Positions 1 through 8,817 are shown, counted from the stretch's first letter. The stretch: DNA of 64,000 nt from Solirubrobacterales bacterium (GCA_020438295.1 JAGQUV010000002.1:33626-97625), one strand, 5' to 3'. Notes: generated from the sequence alone by a model not told the origin. Program-made: numbers and translations.

Positions 1-1712
1 AACGGCACGATCTCGTGTTCGTCGCGGATCTGGGCGAGCACCCGGGCGTCAGTCGAGTATCCGGTCTTGCCGCGCCGCTTCCTGGTCAGCCCGAGGTCCT
101 CGAACAGCACCTGCCCGACCTGTTGCGGCGAGCCGATCGTGAACTCCCTGCCGGCCAGCTCGTGGATCTTCGATTCGAGCCCCGAGATCAACTCCGACAT
201 CCCGGCCTTCATCTCCTCGACCTTGTCCGGATCGAGCTTGAGGCCGATCCGCTCCATCGCGGCCAGGACCCGGATCAACGGCTGCTCGACCTCCTCGAAC
301 AGCGGGAGCAGTCCGTTCTCCTCCAGTCGCGGCCGCTGGATCCCGGCCAGGTTCCAGACGGTGGCCGCGATCTCGGGAGCGATCGACTCCTCCTCTTCTT
401 CGGCTTCGGTGACCAGCGACATCTGACCGTCCTCGTCATCCAGGCCGGAAGGCGCCAACCCGGCAGCCACGGCCAGGTCGTCGAGTGAGTAGCTGCGCCT
501 GGTCGGCTCCAGCAGATAGGCGGCAACCATCGTGTCGTGGTGGATCGACGGCCCGGCCTCGGTCGCTTCGAGGCCGGCCAGCAGCCCGTTGCGGCCGCCG
601 ATCGCCTTGATGTCGTGCGCGATCAGCGGGCGGCCGGCTATCCGCTCGGCGAAACCTTCGGCACCGGACCTGCCGCCGACCACTTTCTCCCCGTCGGTCG
701 CCGCCCAGCCGCCGTACATCTCGACCGCGATCGGGCCGTCTCCCAGCGCGTCGACCCCGCCTTCGGTCAGCACGACCTCGGTCGGCCCCGGCTCCGGTTC
801 GGCCTCGCCGGGAATCCGTTCGGAATCGCCGAGTGCCTCCTCGAGCCGGGCCAGCGCGGACTTGAGCTCGAACTCGTACATGAACTCGCGCAGGTTCGCC
901 CGGTCCGGCCGGGCCGCCATCAGCGCTTCCAGGTCGACTCCGGTCTCGATCCCATAGTCCATCGTGGCCAGGGCCTTCGAGATGCGGGCGTCTTCGGCGT
1001 GCTCGGTCAGGTTCTCCTTGCGCTTCTTGCCGGAGACCTGATCGACGTTGGCCAGGATCTCCTCGAGCGACCCGAACTGTTCGAGCAGGGCGGCGGCCGT
1101 CTTCTCGCCGATCCCGGGTACTCCCGGGATGTTGTCCGATGTGTCTCCGCGCAGGCCCATCAGGTCGGTGACCCGATCGGGATAGACGCCGTAGCGCTCC
1201 TTGACCGCCTCGGAGTCGTACATCCTGGTCTCGGTGATCCCCTTAGAGGTGCTCATCACCCTGACCCCGTCGCCGACCAGCTGGTAGGCGTCACGGTCGC
1301 CGGTGACCACCACCGTGCCGATCCCGCGTTCGCGGGCCGCGGCGACCAGCGAGGCAATCACGTCGTCGGCCTCGAAACCGTCGACCTTCACGTTGGAATA
1401 GCCGAACGCCTCGACCAGCTCGATCAGGTGGGGCCACTGCTCTCGCAGCAGGTCGGGCTTGGGCGGGCGGTGCGATTTGTATTCCGGGTAGACGGTCTCG
1501 CGACCCGACATGCCGGCGTCCCAGGCGACCACGATCTGGGTCGGCCGGTATTCCGAGATCAGTTTGACCAGCATCGAGGCCAGCCCGAAAACCGCGTTGG
1601 TCGGCCTGCCGTCGGCGGTTGCCATCGAGTCCGGAAGGGCGAAAAAGGCCCGGTAGGCGAGGCTGTTGCCGTCGATCAGGAAAAGCTCGGGCGTATCGCC
1701 GGGATCGCTCAC
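1..1712 (-). CDS. polA: DNA polymerase I, N-terminal part (runs off the window)
   Basis: Replication and repair polymerase. About 570 codons are present, reading leftward from a GTG at 1712; the rest of the polymerase domain lies outside the window. The first ~300 residues are the 5'-3' (flap) exonuclease domain, with LFLIDGNSLAYRAF at the N-terminus, GYSNVKVDGFEADD, VVVTGDRDAYQL and the helix-hairpin-helix segment IPGVPGIGEKTAA. Residues ~320-480 form the 3'-5' exonuclease-like domain, but the acidic residues expected there are missing: the DxE position reads IAVEMYG and the NxxxD position reads AHDIKAI. Proofreading is therefore probably lost, as is common in actinobacterial PolA. The last residues in the window (SPQQVGQVLFEDLGL) begin the polymerase domain. 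A TATGAT hexamer lies 6 nt before the GTG, so a leaderless start is likely. Confidence 0.95.
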   Translation of the reverse strand, partial: MSDPGDTPELFLIDGNSLAYRAFFALPDSMATADGRPTNAVFGLASMLVKLISEYRPTQIVVAWDAGMSGRETVYPEYKSHRPPKPDLLREQWPHLIELVEAFGYSNVKVDGFEADDVIASLVAAARERGIGTVVVTGDRDAYQLVGDGVRVMSTSKGITETRMYDSEAVKERYGVYPDRVTDLMGLRGDTSDNIPGVPGIGEKTAAALLEQFGSLEEILANVDQVSGKKRKENLTEHAEDARISKALATMDYGIETGVDLEALMAARPDRANLREFMYEFELKSALARLEEALGDSERIPGEAEPEPGPTEVVLTEGGVDALGDGPIAVEMYGGWAATDGEKVVGGRSGAEGFAERIAGRPLIAHDIKAIGGRNGLLAGLEATEAGPSIHHDTMVAAYLLEPTRRSYSLDDLAVAAGLAPSGLDDEDGQMSLVTEAEEEEESIAPEIAATVWNLAGIQRPRLEENGLLPLFEEVEQPLIRVLAAMERIGLKLDPDKVEEMKAGMSELISGLESKIHELAGREFTIGSPQQVGQVLFEDLGLTRKRRGKTGYSTDARVLAQIRDEHEIVP

Positions 1713-1718
1713 CGGGCG

Positions 1719-1724
1719 ATCATA
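1719..1724 (-). promoter_or_regulatory. Putative -10 element of polA (TATGAT)
   Basis: TATGAT read on the minus strand ends 6 nt before the polA GTG, a spacing that fits a leaderless transcript. No convincing -35 box was identified. Confidence 0.45.
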
Positions 1725-1836
1725 TTCTCCCGACTGGCAATGGTCGGCCGACGGACTGTCGTTTCGGACGCGGTCTCGGCCAAGTTCCGCATCGTCAGGT
1801 GAGCGCCGGGTCGGAACCCGAAGTGCCGGACCTGAC

Positions 1837-1882
1837 GGTGGTCCAGATTGACCCCCTTACACGGTGGTCAATCTGGACCACC
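1837..1882. repeat. 17-bp perfect inverted repeat in the polA/mae divergent promoter region
   Basis: Arms 1837-1853 and 1866-1882 are exact reverse complements (GGTGGTCCAGATTGACC), separated by 12 nt. The repeat sits in the 277-nt gap between divergent polA and the malic enzyme gene, about 96 nt from the malic enzyme TATAGT element. No T-run follows on either strand, so an operator for a dimeric regulator or a transcript hairpin is more likely than an intrinsic terminator. The rest of the gap holds nothing else I recognise. Confidence 0.7.
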
Positions 1883-1977
1883 TTCGCGGAATGTCCCGGG
1901 TAAGACAGGTCCGACAAAAGGCCGACCGTCCGGCGCCGCGGTTCGAGGCGGGGCCGACTGCGCCGGCGCGCGCCTCA

Positions 1978-1983
1978 TATAGT
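1978..1983 (+). promoter_or_regulatory. Putative -10 element of the malic enzyme gene (TATAGT)
   Basis: TATAGT lies 6 nt before the ATG at 1990, with no Shine-Dalgarno sequence between them. This matches the leaderless pattern seen at many starts in this window. The upstream -35 region is weak. Confidence 0.45.
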
Positions 1984-1989
1984 TGGCCG

Positions 1990-3447
1990 ATGCCCCCTGT
2001 GAGTGCCCAGTACAGCGTGACGGTCCGGGTCGAGCTCGATGCCCGGCAGGAGCCGCTCGGCAAGTTGACCGCGGCGGTCGCCGGCGCCGGCGGCCAGCTG
2101 GTCGGCGTCGACCTGATCCCGGGCGCCGGGGCCGAAGGCAAGCGGGTCCGCGAGTTCACGATCGACGCGATCGACCAGGAGCACTGGGAGAAGATTCTCC
2201 GGGGCCTCGGCTCGATCCGCGGGGCCAGGGTCATGGAGTACACCGACCGGACCATGCAGATGCATCGCGGCGGCAAGGTCTCGGTCGAGAACAAGTACCC
2301 GCTGAAGACCCGTGACGACCTCTCGATGGCCTATACCCCGGGCGTCGCCCGGGTCTGCACTTCGATCAACCAGGACCGCTCGCTGGCCTTCGAGTACACG
2401 ATCAAGAAGAACACGGTCGCGGTCGTCTCCGACGGCACCGCCGTGCTCGGTCTCGGCGACATCGGGCCGGAGGCGGCGATGCCGGTGATGGAAGGCAAGT
2501 GCATGCTGTTCAAGGAGTTCGCGGACGTGGACGCCTTTCCGATCTGCCTCTCGACCACCGACCCCGACGAGATCGTGCGCACGGTCGAGCTGATGGCGCC
2601 GGGGTTCGGCGGGATCAACCTCGAGGACATCTCGGCCCCGCGCTGCTTCGAGATCGAAGACCGGCTCAAGGAGCTGATCGACATCCCGGTCTTCCACGAC
2701 GACCAGCACGGGACGGCGGTGGTCACGATGGCGGCCCTGTTCAACGCCCTGAAGATCATCGGCAAGCCGATCGAAGACCTGCGGGTGCTGATGGTCGGGC
2801 TCGGCGCTGCCGGGGTCGCGGTTACCAAGATGATGCTGGCCGCCGGATTGACCCACGTGGTCGGCTGCGACCGGTCCGGCGCGCTGTCCACCACGCGGCC
2901 CGACTACGAGTCGGGTGAGATGACCGGGATCAAGCGCTGGTTCGCCGAAAACTCGAACCCGGACAACTTGCTCGGGCCCCCGGACGAAGTCATCGAAGGC
3001 ATGGACCTGTTCGTCGGGCTGTCGGGCCCGGGCGTGATCGAGGCGACGTCGCTGGACAAGATGAACCGCGACGCGATCGTATTCGCCATGGCCAACCCCA
3101 ACCCCGAGGTCATGCCCGAGGAGGCCGATCCGTACGTGCGGATCATGGCCACCGGCCGTTCGGACTATCCCAACCAGATCAACAACGTGCTCTGTTTCCC
3201 GGGGATCTTCCGCGGCGCCCTGGATGCCGGCGCACCCCAGATCTCGGAGGAGATGAAGATGGCCGCGGCCCGCGGGATCGCCTCGGTGGTCAGCGACGAG
3301 GACCTCAGCGAGGACTACATCATCCCGTCGGTCTTCGACCGCGACGTCGCCCCGCGGGTGGCCGAGGCGGTGATCCGTGAGGCCAAGCGGTCCGGGGACG
3401 CGCGGTTCACGGTAGAGACGGGCGCGTTCGGCGGATTCGGCACCTGA
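1990..3447 (+). CDS. NAD-dependent malic enzyme with N-terminal ACT-like domain
   Basis: Oxidative decarboxylation of L-malate to pyruvate with reduction of NAD(P), linking the TCA cycle to pyruvate. The protein has 485 residues. Residues ~1-85 form an ACT-like regulatory domain (YSVTVRVELDARQEPLGKL...). The malic enzyme core follows: KNTVAVVSDGTAVLGLGDIG, the catalytic-lysine and metal region MEGKCMLFKEFADVDAFP, DDQHGTAVV for metal binding, and the Rossmann motif VGLGAAGVA. The reading frame is open further upstream (GTG 1864), but the ATG at 1990 is chosen because the ACT domain begins there and a -10-like hexamer ends 6 nt before it. The short bacterial form with an ACT domain is common in actinobacteria and Firmicutes. 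Whether it prefers NAD or NADP cannot be told from the sequence. Confidence 0.93.
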   Translation: MPPVSAQYSVTVRVELDARQEPLGKLTAAVAGAGGQLVGVDLIPGAGAEGKRVREFTIDAIDQEHWEKILRGLGSIRGARVMEYTDRTMQMHRGGKVSVENKYPLKTRDDLSMAYTPGVARVCTSINQDRSLAFEYTIKKNTVAVVSDGTAVLGLGDIGPEAAMPVMEGKCMLFKEFADVDAFPICLSTTDPDEIVRTVELMAPGFGGINLEDISAPRCFEIEDRLKELIDIPVFHDDQHGTAVVTMAALFNALKIIGKPIEDLRVLMVGLGAAGVAVTKMMLAAGLTHVVGCDRSGALSTTRPDYESGEMTGIKRWFAENSNPDNLLGPPDEVIEGMDLFVGLSGPGVIEATSLDKMNRDAIVFAMANPNPEVMPEEADPYVRIMATGRSDYPNQINNVLCFPGIFRGALDAGAPQISEEMKMAAARGIASVVSDEDLSEDYIIPSVFDRDVAPRVAEAVIREAKRSGDARFTVETGAFGGFGT

Positions 3448-3461
3448 GCGGATGATCGTTC

Positions 3462-3484
3462 GCCGGCCTGCCCGGTCGGCCGGC
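3462..3484. terminator. Convergent-gene hairpin between mae and the RTX-like gene
   Basis: A 7-bp stem, GCCGGCC (3462-3468) and GGCCGGC (3478-3484), with a 9-nt loop fills the 42-nt gap between two convergent stop codons. It has no T-run, so it is only a candidate bidirectional terminator. Confidence 0.4.
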
Positions 3485-3489
3485 CCGGC

Positions 3490-5553
3490 TCAGAACTTGG
3501 CCTGGCCCCAACCCCACTGGACCTTGTCCTTGCGGTCGCTGATCACCTTGTTCCCGCGGCCGCCGGCACCGGTCGTGACCGTGTCCGGGTAGCCGTTCCG
3601 CGAATCGAGGATGTCATTGCCGTACCGGCCCAACAGGCTGCGTTTGCGGTCCTGGGCCTTCTTCTTGGGGCCCAGCACGAGGTGGTCGTTGTTCCTCGTA
3701 CCCTCGAGGTTGTCGATGTCGTTGCCCAGCTTCAGCGGCTGCCTGCACTTGCCGTGCACCCAGCGGGCCCAGCCCCTGCCCAGGTCCGCGTAGACGCCCC
3801 GTGGGGCCCCGTTGAAGACGACGTTGTCGGCTCCCGTGCCGCCGATCGCCTCACCGCCGTGACAGGGATTCTGGGCGTGGATCACGTCGGAGTCGGCACC
3901 GCCCATCACCTTGGCGCCGTCGACCAGGAAGATCTGGTCGAGGTTGGCGTTTCCGACCAGGCGGCTGCCGCTGCTGCCCGGCTCGGTCGACAGGACATCC
4001 TTCGTCTTTCCTCCGATCAGGGTGTTCTTTCCCTTCCCGCCGTTGATCGTGGTGCTGACGTAGGCCGGCACGGAGTTCTCGATCTTGACCCGATCACCGC
4101 CGTCGTCGCCGTAGACCAGGATCCCGTTGAGGTTGAAGAAGCCGGCCGGACAGGTGACCGTCCGGCCTCCACCGCTCAGTCCGTCGCAGAGACCGGCCGC
4201 GACCGGGTTGTCGCCGCCGTCGACCCTGTACCCACCGATCGCGCGGTCGTAGCCGATCGAGATGTCGTCGCCGCCCCGGGTGCCCATCACGGTGAGGACG
4301 CCGCTTTCGTTGATGTCGACCAGCACCCGGTTCTCGCCCTGGTAGCCGGGGCTTTTCTGGCTGCAACCCTCGACCAGGCGGAACCCTTCACATGAGTCGT
4401 ATCCGAGCCCGCCGTCGGCCCGGTCCCCGTCGCGATAGTCGCCGACCAGCACGTCGTCACCGAGTCCGCCGCTCAGCAGATTGGTCTCGCCGCGCTTGCC
4501 CTCGATGTAGTCGTCGAACGAAGAGCCGCTCACGTTCTCGATCCCGTCCAGCTTGTATTTGTGGATCCCCTGGCTCTCGCCCGACCCGAGGTCGACGGTG
4601 ACCCCATCGCCGTTCCTGCTGTGGCCCTCCGGGGTATGGATCGCGAACGACATCGTGTCGGTGCCCGGCCCGCCGTCCACCTTGCCCTGGCCGCGAGACG
4701 TCGCGATGATCAGGTCATCACCGCCCTTGGCCGCGGTCTTGGTGATGCCCGAGTGGAAGACGATGGTGTCGTCGAAGCTGGTGCCGTTGGCCCAGTCGTC
4801 TCCGGACCCCCCGTCCAGGAACGCCGGGCCATAGCTCGGCGACTGGTCTGCGTTCAGCCGGTCGTTGCCCCGTTCCCCGAACAGCTGCTCGATCCGGCCG
4901 GACTCCGCCCGGCCCCCGTTCGAGTGGAGGAAGTCACTGCCGTTGCCACCGTAGAGCGACGAGACGGCGCTGCCGAGCGAGTAGATGTTGTCCACTCCTG
5001 TGGTGCCGTATAGACGGTTGGCCTCGCCCGCATAGTCGTAGATCCGGTCGTTGCCGCGCAGCCCGTTGACGACGTCACGGTCGGGGGCACCGGGCGGCGC
5101 CGATTTGGGACCGCCGTACAGGATGTCGTTTCCGTTCGAGCCCTTGATCACGTCATTTCCGAGTCCGGCCCGGACCACGTTCAAATTGCTCGAAGGATGG
5201 AGCTCGATCCGGTCGTTGTCACGTCCCGTGTCGGTAAACGACCTGCCCTTGCCGGGAAAGACGAACTGCCGGCCCCGGTCGGCACAGATATGGCTGTAGG
5301 GCTTGCCGATCACCGTGATCCGGTCGCCGGCGATCCAGGTGACGTCCTTGAACTTGACCCGCACCTTCTTGTTCTTTCCCTTGATCACCCGGTTGATCTT
5401 CTTGCCGAAGCACATCTTGGGCGCGGCTTCGGCAGCCGGGGCGCCGAGGCCGAGCCAGAAGGCCAGCGAGACGAGCGCGAGCGCCGAGACTGCCGGCAGG
5501 CGCAACGGCCGACCTGCTCGCGTGCTGCGGGCAACGAATAGCGGGTTCATCAT
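3490..5553 (-). CDS. Secreted RTX-like (hemolysin-type calcium-binding) repeat protein
   Basis: A 687-residue exported protein of unknown role. An N-terminal signal peptide of about 43 residues ends at APAAEA before APKMC, and the charged segment RSTRAGRPLR precedes a hydrophobic core. The mature part is a series of degenerate Gly-Asp repeats of the RTX type, for example GLGNDVIKGSNGNDILYGG, GLRGNDRIYDYA, GGSGDDWANG and GGLGDDVLVGDY. These usually build a calcium-stabilised parallel beta-roll. Scattered cysteines suggest disulfides, unlike classic type I-secreted RTX toxins. No catalytic domain and no type I secretion genes are nearby, and the signal peptide indicates Sec/Tat export. A surface or matrix protein is the most likely role. 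Two consecutive ATGs (5553, 5550) make the start ambiguous by one codon. Confidence 0.82.
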   Translation of the reverse strand: MMNPLFVARSTRAGRPLRLPAVSALALVSLAFWLGLGAPAAEAAPKMCFGKKINRVIKGKNKKVRVKFKDVTWIAGDRITVIGKPYSHICADRGRQFVFPGKGRSFTDTGRDNDRIELHPSSNLNVVRAGLGNDVIKGSNGNDILYGGPKSAPPGAPDRDVVNGLRGNDRIYDYAGEANRLYGTTGVDNIYSLGSAVSSLYGGNGSDFLHSNGGRAESGRIEQLFGERGNDRLNADQSPSYGPAFLDGGSGDDWANGTSFDDTIVFHSGITKTAAKGGDDLIIATSRGQGKVDGGPGTDTMSFAIHTPEGHSRNGDGVTVDLGSGESQGIHKYKLDGIENVSGSSFDDYIEGKRGETNLLSGGLGDDVLVGDYRDGDRADGGLGYDSCEGFRLVEGCSQKSPGYQGENRVLVDINESGVLTVMGTRGGDDISIGYDRAIGGYRVDGGDNPVAAGLCDGLSGGGRTVTCPAGFFNLNGILVYGDDGGDRVKIENSVPAYVSTTINGGKGKNTLIGGKTKDVLSTEPGSSGSRLVGNANLDQIFLVDGAKVMGGADSDVIHAQNPCHGGEAIGGTGADNVVFNGAPRGVYADLGRGWARWVHGKCRQPLKLGNDIDNLEGTRNNDHLVLGPKKKAQDRKRSLLGRYGNDILDSRNGYPDTVTTGAGGRGNKVISDRKDKVQWGWGQAKF

Positions 5554-5683
5554 CTGACTGCCGGAATCGCCGCAGCGAAGCCGGATTGCTTCTCCCTTTT
5601 CAGTTGTTTTCTCGATCGCCTTCCTGGCGTTCCCTTGGCGCCTGCTCAGCGCCGGCGGCGGTACAGCCGCAGTCTGCTCTCTT

Positions 5684-5689
5684 TAGACT
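5684..5689 (+). promoter_or_regulatory. Putative -10 element (TAGACT) of the epimerase gene
   Basis: TAGACT lies 7 nt before the ATG at 5697 and there is no ribosome-binding site, consistent with a leaderless transcript. Confidence 0.4.
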
Positions 5690-5696
5690 GACAACC

Positions 5697-6635
5697 ATGG
5701 TAGCGAAGGAAACCGCCGAAGTCAGAAATCGGCGGGTACTGGTAACCGGAGCGTCAGGCATGATCGGCGGAGCCCTGTGCAACGCCCTGATCGACCGTGG
5801 CGACGAGGTGATCGGCCTCAGCCGCAATCCCGATCAGGCCTCGCAAAACCAGCCGAGAGTCGAATGGCACGGATGGGAACCGACCCGGGAGCGTCCACCC
5901 GAAAAGGCGTTCGACGGGGTCGAAGCGGTATTCAACCTGGCCGGCGAGCCGATCAACAAGCGCTGGAACGACTCGACCAAGGAAAGGATCGAGAAAAGCC
6001 GGGTCAGGGCGACCACCAACCTGGTCGATGCGATGGCCACGCTGAGCAAGCCCCCATCGACCCTGATCTCGGCCTCGGCGATCGGCTATTACGGCGACCG
6101 CGGCGACGAACTGCTGTACGAGGACGCCGAGCCGGGGGATGACTTCCTGGCCCATGTCGTGGTCGAGTGGGAGGCGGCTGCCAACGCCGCCTCCGACCGG
6201 ATGCGGGTCGCGACGATCCGCAGCGGCCACGTGCTCGATCCGAGAGGCGGCCTGCTGGCCGAGCTGCTGACCCCGTTCAGGATGGGCCTCGGGGGCCGGA
6301 TCGCCAGCGGCAACCAGTACATGTCGTGGATTCACCGCAACGACGAGATCGGGATTCTGCTCTGGGCGCTGGACAACGGATCGGCCGAGGGCCCGATCAA
6401 CGCGACCTCACCGAACCCGGTCACCAACAAGGAGTTCGTCAAGCTGCTCGCAAAATCGCTCGGCCGTCCCGCGATCGTGCCGATCCCGGGCTTCGCGCTC
6501 GACATCGCCCGGGGCTCGGAGTTCGGGCACGTGCTGCGCGAAGGCCAGCGGGTATACCCCCGGCGGGCGACCGACGGCGGGTACGAGTTCAAGCTGCCGG
6601 ATCTGGCCGGGGCCCTGGCCAACCTGTTCCGTTAG
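5697..6635 (+). CDS. TIGR01777 family NAD(P)-dependent epimerase (YfcH/SDR39U1-like)
   Basis: An extended short-chain dehydrogenase of 312 residues. The N-terminal Rossmann fold shows VLVTGASGMIGGALCNALI (GxxGxxG). The family-typical VFNLAGEPINKRWND follows, then SASAIGYYGDRGDE with the YxxxK-region variant usual in this family, and the C-terminal DUF1731-like part (FALDIARGSEF...EGQRVYPRRATDGGYEFKLPDL). The substrate is unknown; the old name 'cell division inhibitor SulA' for this family is misleading. The frame is open upstream to 5586, but the ATG at 5697 is preferred from family length and the upstream -10-like box. It converges on the phosphofructokinase gene, with 59 nt between stops. 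Confidence 0.88.
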   Translation: MVAKETAEVRNRRVLVTGASGMIGGALCNALIDRGDEVIGLSRNPDQASQNQPRVEWHGWEPTRERPPEKAFDGVEAVFNLAGEPINKRWNDSTKERIEKSRVRATTNLVDAMATLSKPPSTLISASAIGYYGDRGDELLYEDAEPGDDFLAHVVVEWEAAANAASDRMRVATIRSGHVLDPRGGLLAELLTPFRMGLGGRIASGNQYMSWIHRNDEIGILLWALDNGSAEGPINATSPNPVTNKEFVKLLAKSLGRPAIVPIPGFALDIARGSEFGHVLREGQRVYPRRATDGGYEFKLPDLAGALANLFR

Positions 6636-6694
6636 CGGGGATCGGGCCGGGCTCGTTTGCCGCGGCAGGCCGTGATCGCGCCGGTCGGGACCGG

Positions 6695-7720
6695 TCAGCC
6701 GAAGAAGACTTCGGCCTCCCGGTAGAGCTCGGGCGGGACGGTCTTCAGCTCCTCAACCGCCTCCGACAGGTCGACCAGCTCGATCGAGGTCGAACGCAAC
6801 GCGGCCATCTTGCCCCACCGGCCCTGGTTGGCGGCCCCGATCGCGTGAAGCCCGAACCGGGTGGCCAGGACCCGGTCGAACGCGGTCGGCGTGCCGCCGC
6901 GCTGAACGTGTCCGAGCACCGTGGCCCGGGCCTCCTTGCCGGTGCGCGATTCGATCTCGCCCTCGAGCCAGTGGGCGACCCCGCCCAGCCGCGCGTGGCC
7001 GAACGCATCGGTGGCCTCGTCACCGCTGTCCGGAAATCCCCCGATCGGCTTGGCGCCCTCGGCGACCACGACGATCGGCGCATACTGGTCTTCGAACCGC
7101 TTTTCGATGTAGGCGCAGACCCTGTCGAGATCGAAATCCTGCTCGGGGATGAGGATCACGTTGGCGCCACCGGCCAGGCCCGAGTGAAAAGCGATCCAGC
7201 CGGCGTGGCGGCCCATCACCTCGACGATCAGGACCCGCTGATGGCTCTCCGCGGTCGTATGGAGCCGGTCGATCGCCTCCATCGCGATGTTCACCGCGGT
7301 ATCGAAACCGAATGTGTAGTCGGTCGCCCCGAGGTCGTTGTCGATCGTCTTGGGAACTCCGATCACCTTGATGCCGGCCTCGTTCAGCGCCTTTGCGACG
7401 CCGAGGGTGTCCTCTCCGCCAATCGCGATCAGGCCATCGACCCCGTCCCGGCTGAGGTTCTCGCTGATCCGCTCGATCCCGTCCTGCTCGTTGACCGGGT
7501 TGGTCCGGGATGAGCCCAGGATCGTGCCACCCCTGGGCAGGATGCCCCTCACCGCCTCGACTCCGAGCGGGATCGAGTTGCCTTCCAGCGGTCCCCTCCA
7601 GCCGTCGCGATAGCCGACGAATTCGTTCGAGAACTCCGATACCCCGCGTCGCACCACGGCACGGATCACGGCGTTCAGGCCGGGACAGTCGCCCCCGCCG
7701 GTCAGCACTCCGAGTCGCAC
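6695..7720 (-). CDS. 6-phosphofructokinase, pyrophosphate-dependent type
   Basis: Phosphorylates fructose 6-phosphate to the 1,6-bisphosphate; 341 residues. The nucleotide/phosphoryl-donor loop reads LTGGGDCPGLNA, and the catalytic segment reads VPKTIDNDL. Two residues separate PPi-using from ATP-using enzymes: the position equal to E. coli Gly104 is Asp here (IGGEDTLGVA), and the one equal to Gly124 is Lys (PKTIDND). Both are the PPi signature and match what I remember of the Amycolatopsis methanolica PPi-PFK, including the C-terminal ELKTVPPE...EAEVFFG. The reaction would then be reversible and save ATP. The gene is the last of the trp run and begins 7 nt after the preceding small gene's stop. 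PPi use is inferred from family knowledge. Confidence 0.92.
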   Translation of the reverse strand: MRLGVLTGGGDCPGLNAVIRAVVRRGVSEFSNEFVGYRDGWRGPLEGNSIPLGVEAVRGILPRGGTILGSSRTNPVNEQDGIERISENLSRDGVDGLIAIGGEDTLGVAKALNEAGIKVIGVPKTIDNDLGATDYTFGFDTAVNIAMEAIDRLHTTAESHQRVLIVEVMGRHAGWIAFHSGLAGGANVILIPEQDFDLDRVCAYIEKRFEDQYAPIVVVAEGAKPIGGFPDSGDEATDAFGHARLGGVAHWLEGEIESRTGKEARATVLGHVQRGGTPTAFDRVLATRFGLHAIGAANQGRWGKMAALRSTSIELVDLSEAVEELKTVPPELYREAEVFFG

Positions 7721-7727
7721 GGGCCCG

Positions 7728-7913
7728 CTAGCGCCGGGACTTGCCCGGCAGCATCGGCTTGGACTTCTCGATCAGCGGCTGCGAGACGTGAATCAGCGCC
7801 CCGACGAACAGCACGCCGAAGAACACCAGACCGGCGACCGGGCCGCCCTGACCCTGCGAATAGGAGAAGACAGCGAGTGCCAGGGCGAGAAACAGTGAGA
7901 CCGGGATAAGCAT
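7728..7913 (-). CDS. Small two-helix membrane protein
   Basis: A 61-residue protein with two hydrophobic segments, residues 1-20 (MLIPVSLFLALALAVFSYS) and about 25-42 (VAGLVFFGVLFVGALIHV), and a short basic tail (KPMLPGKSRR). It has no family I recognise. It lies between trpA (stop at 7924) and the phosphofructokinase gene (start at 7720), so translation within the trp transcript is likely. The ATG at 7913 is chosen because longer in-frame starts would overlap trpA. Confidence 0.6.
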   Translation of the reverse strand: MLIPVSLFLALALAVFSYSQGQGGPVAGLVFFGVLFVGALIHVSQPLIEKSKPMLPGKSRR

Positions 7914-7923
7914 CGCGGCAATC

Positions 7924-8817
7924 CTAGCGAACGGGACGGGATCCATCCCCCGCCATCGCGGCGGCCGATTCGGCGAGGAAACCGGCCACCGCTTCGAGGC
8001 CGGCGGACAGGTCGTCGGCATCGGCGATCATCCGGACCAGCCGGGAGCCGATGATCACGCCGTCGGCACTCTGACCGACCTCCGACGCCTGTCCCGGGGT
8101 AGCGATCCCGAAGCCGACCGCGACCGGCACGTCCGCCCGGCTGCGTACATCGTCGACCAGCTCCCTGAGATCGGGTGGCAGTTCGCCTCGCTCGCCGGTG
8201 GTGCCGACCGTCGATACGACGTAGACGAAGCCGGAGGCGACCTCGCAGATCTCGGCCCGGCGCTCCCCCAGGGTGGTCGGCGCGATCAGAGGGACGACCG
8301 CCAGCCCGCAGTCGGTGAGCGCCTGCCGTAACGACTCGTCCTCCCCGAAAGGAAGGTCCGGGACGATCACCCCGGCCGCCCCGGCCTCGGACGCCCGACG
8401 GCCGAAATCCTCCGGGCCGGACCCGCCCAGGACCATGTTCGTGTAGGCCATCAGCACGACCGGAACACGATCGGAGACCGAACGGCAGACCTCGAGCACC
8501 GACCCGATGTCGGTCCCCGCGTCCAGCGCGGCGGTGGCGGCCGCGTGGATCACCGGCCCGTCGGCCAGTGGGTCGGAGAACGGAACGCCCAGCTCGATCA
8601 GGTCGGCACCGGCGTCGGCGTAAGCGGCCGCCACCCTGAGCGAGCCCTCGGGATCGGGGAAACCGCCCATCATGTACGGCATCAATGCGGCCCGCTCCTC
8701 GCCCCGGGCGGTGGCGAAGGCGGCCGCGATCCGGGCCGCTCCCGCGACGCCGGTTCCGGCGGGCGCGGGTGCGCCCCCGGCCCCGGGCCCGGCTGCCGCC
8801 GGCCGCTCGGCGCTCAA
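7924..8817 (-). CDS. trpA: Tryptophan synthase alpha chain
   Basis: Cleaves indole-3-glycerol phosphate and channels indole to TrpB. The protein has 297 residues, with an Ala/Gly/Pro-rich N-terminal extension of ~25 residues not typical of the family. The TIM barrel shows [15 protein letters not shown]. The catalytic Glu is in [17 protein letters not shown], the loop Asp is in the same segment, and the phosphate-binding part is GFGIATPGQ and GVIIGSRLV. The start is TTG at 8817, overlapping the trpB stop (TTGA), which implies translational coupling. Confidence 0.95.
   Translation of the reverse strand: MSAERPAAAGPGAGGAPAPAGTGVAGAARIAAAFATARGEERAALMPYMMGGFPDPEGSLRVAAAYADAGADLIELGVPFSDPLADGPVIHAAATAALDAGTDIGSVLEVCRSVSDRVPVVLMAYTNMVLGGSGPEDFGRRASEAGAAGVIVPDLPFGEDESLRQALTDCGLAVVPLIAPTTLGERRAEICEVASGFVYVVSTVGTTGERGELPPDLRELVDDVRSRADVPVAVGFGIATPGQASEVGQSADGVIIGSRLVRMIADADDLSAGLEAVAGFLAESAAAMAGDGSRPVR

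Noticed and set aside
1710..1723. ATG-ATC-GCC-CGG-TGA micro-frame overlapping the polA start
   Set aside because: It is part of the TATGAT box and too short; a leaderless GTG explains the region better.
537..1802. 421-codon plus-strand frame opposite polA
   Set aside because: A GC-rich antisense shadow: residues are His/Arg/Gly/Asp-rich with no family pattern, and polA homology runs across the whole stretch on the other strand.
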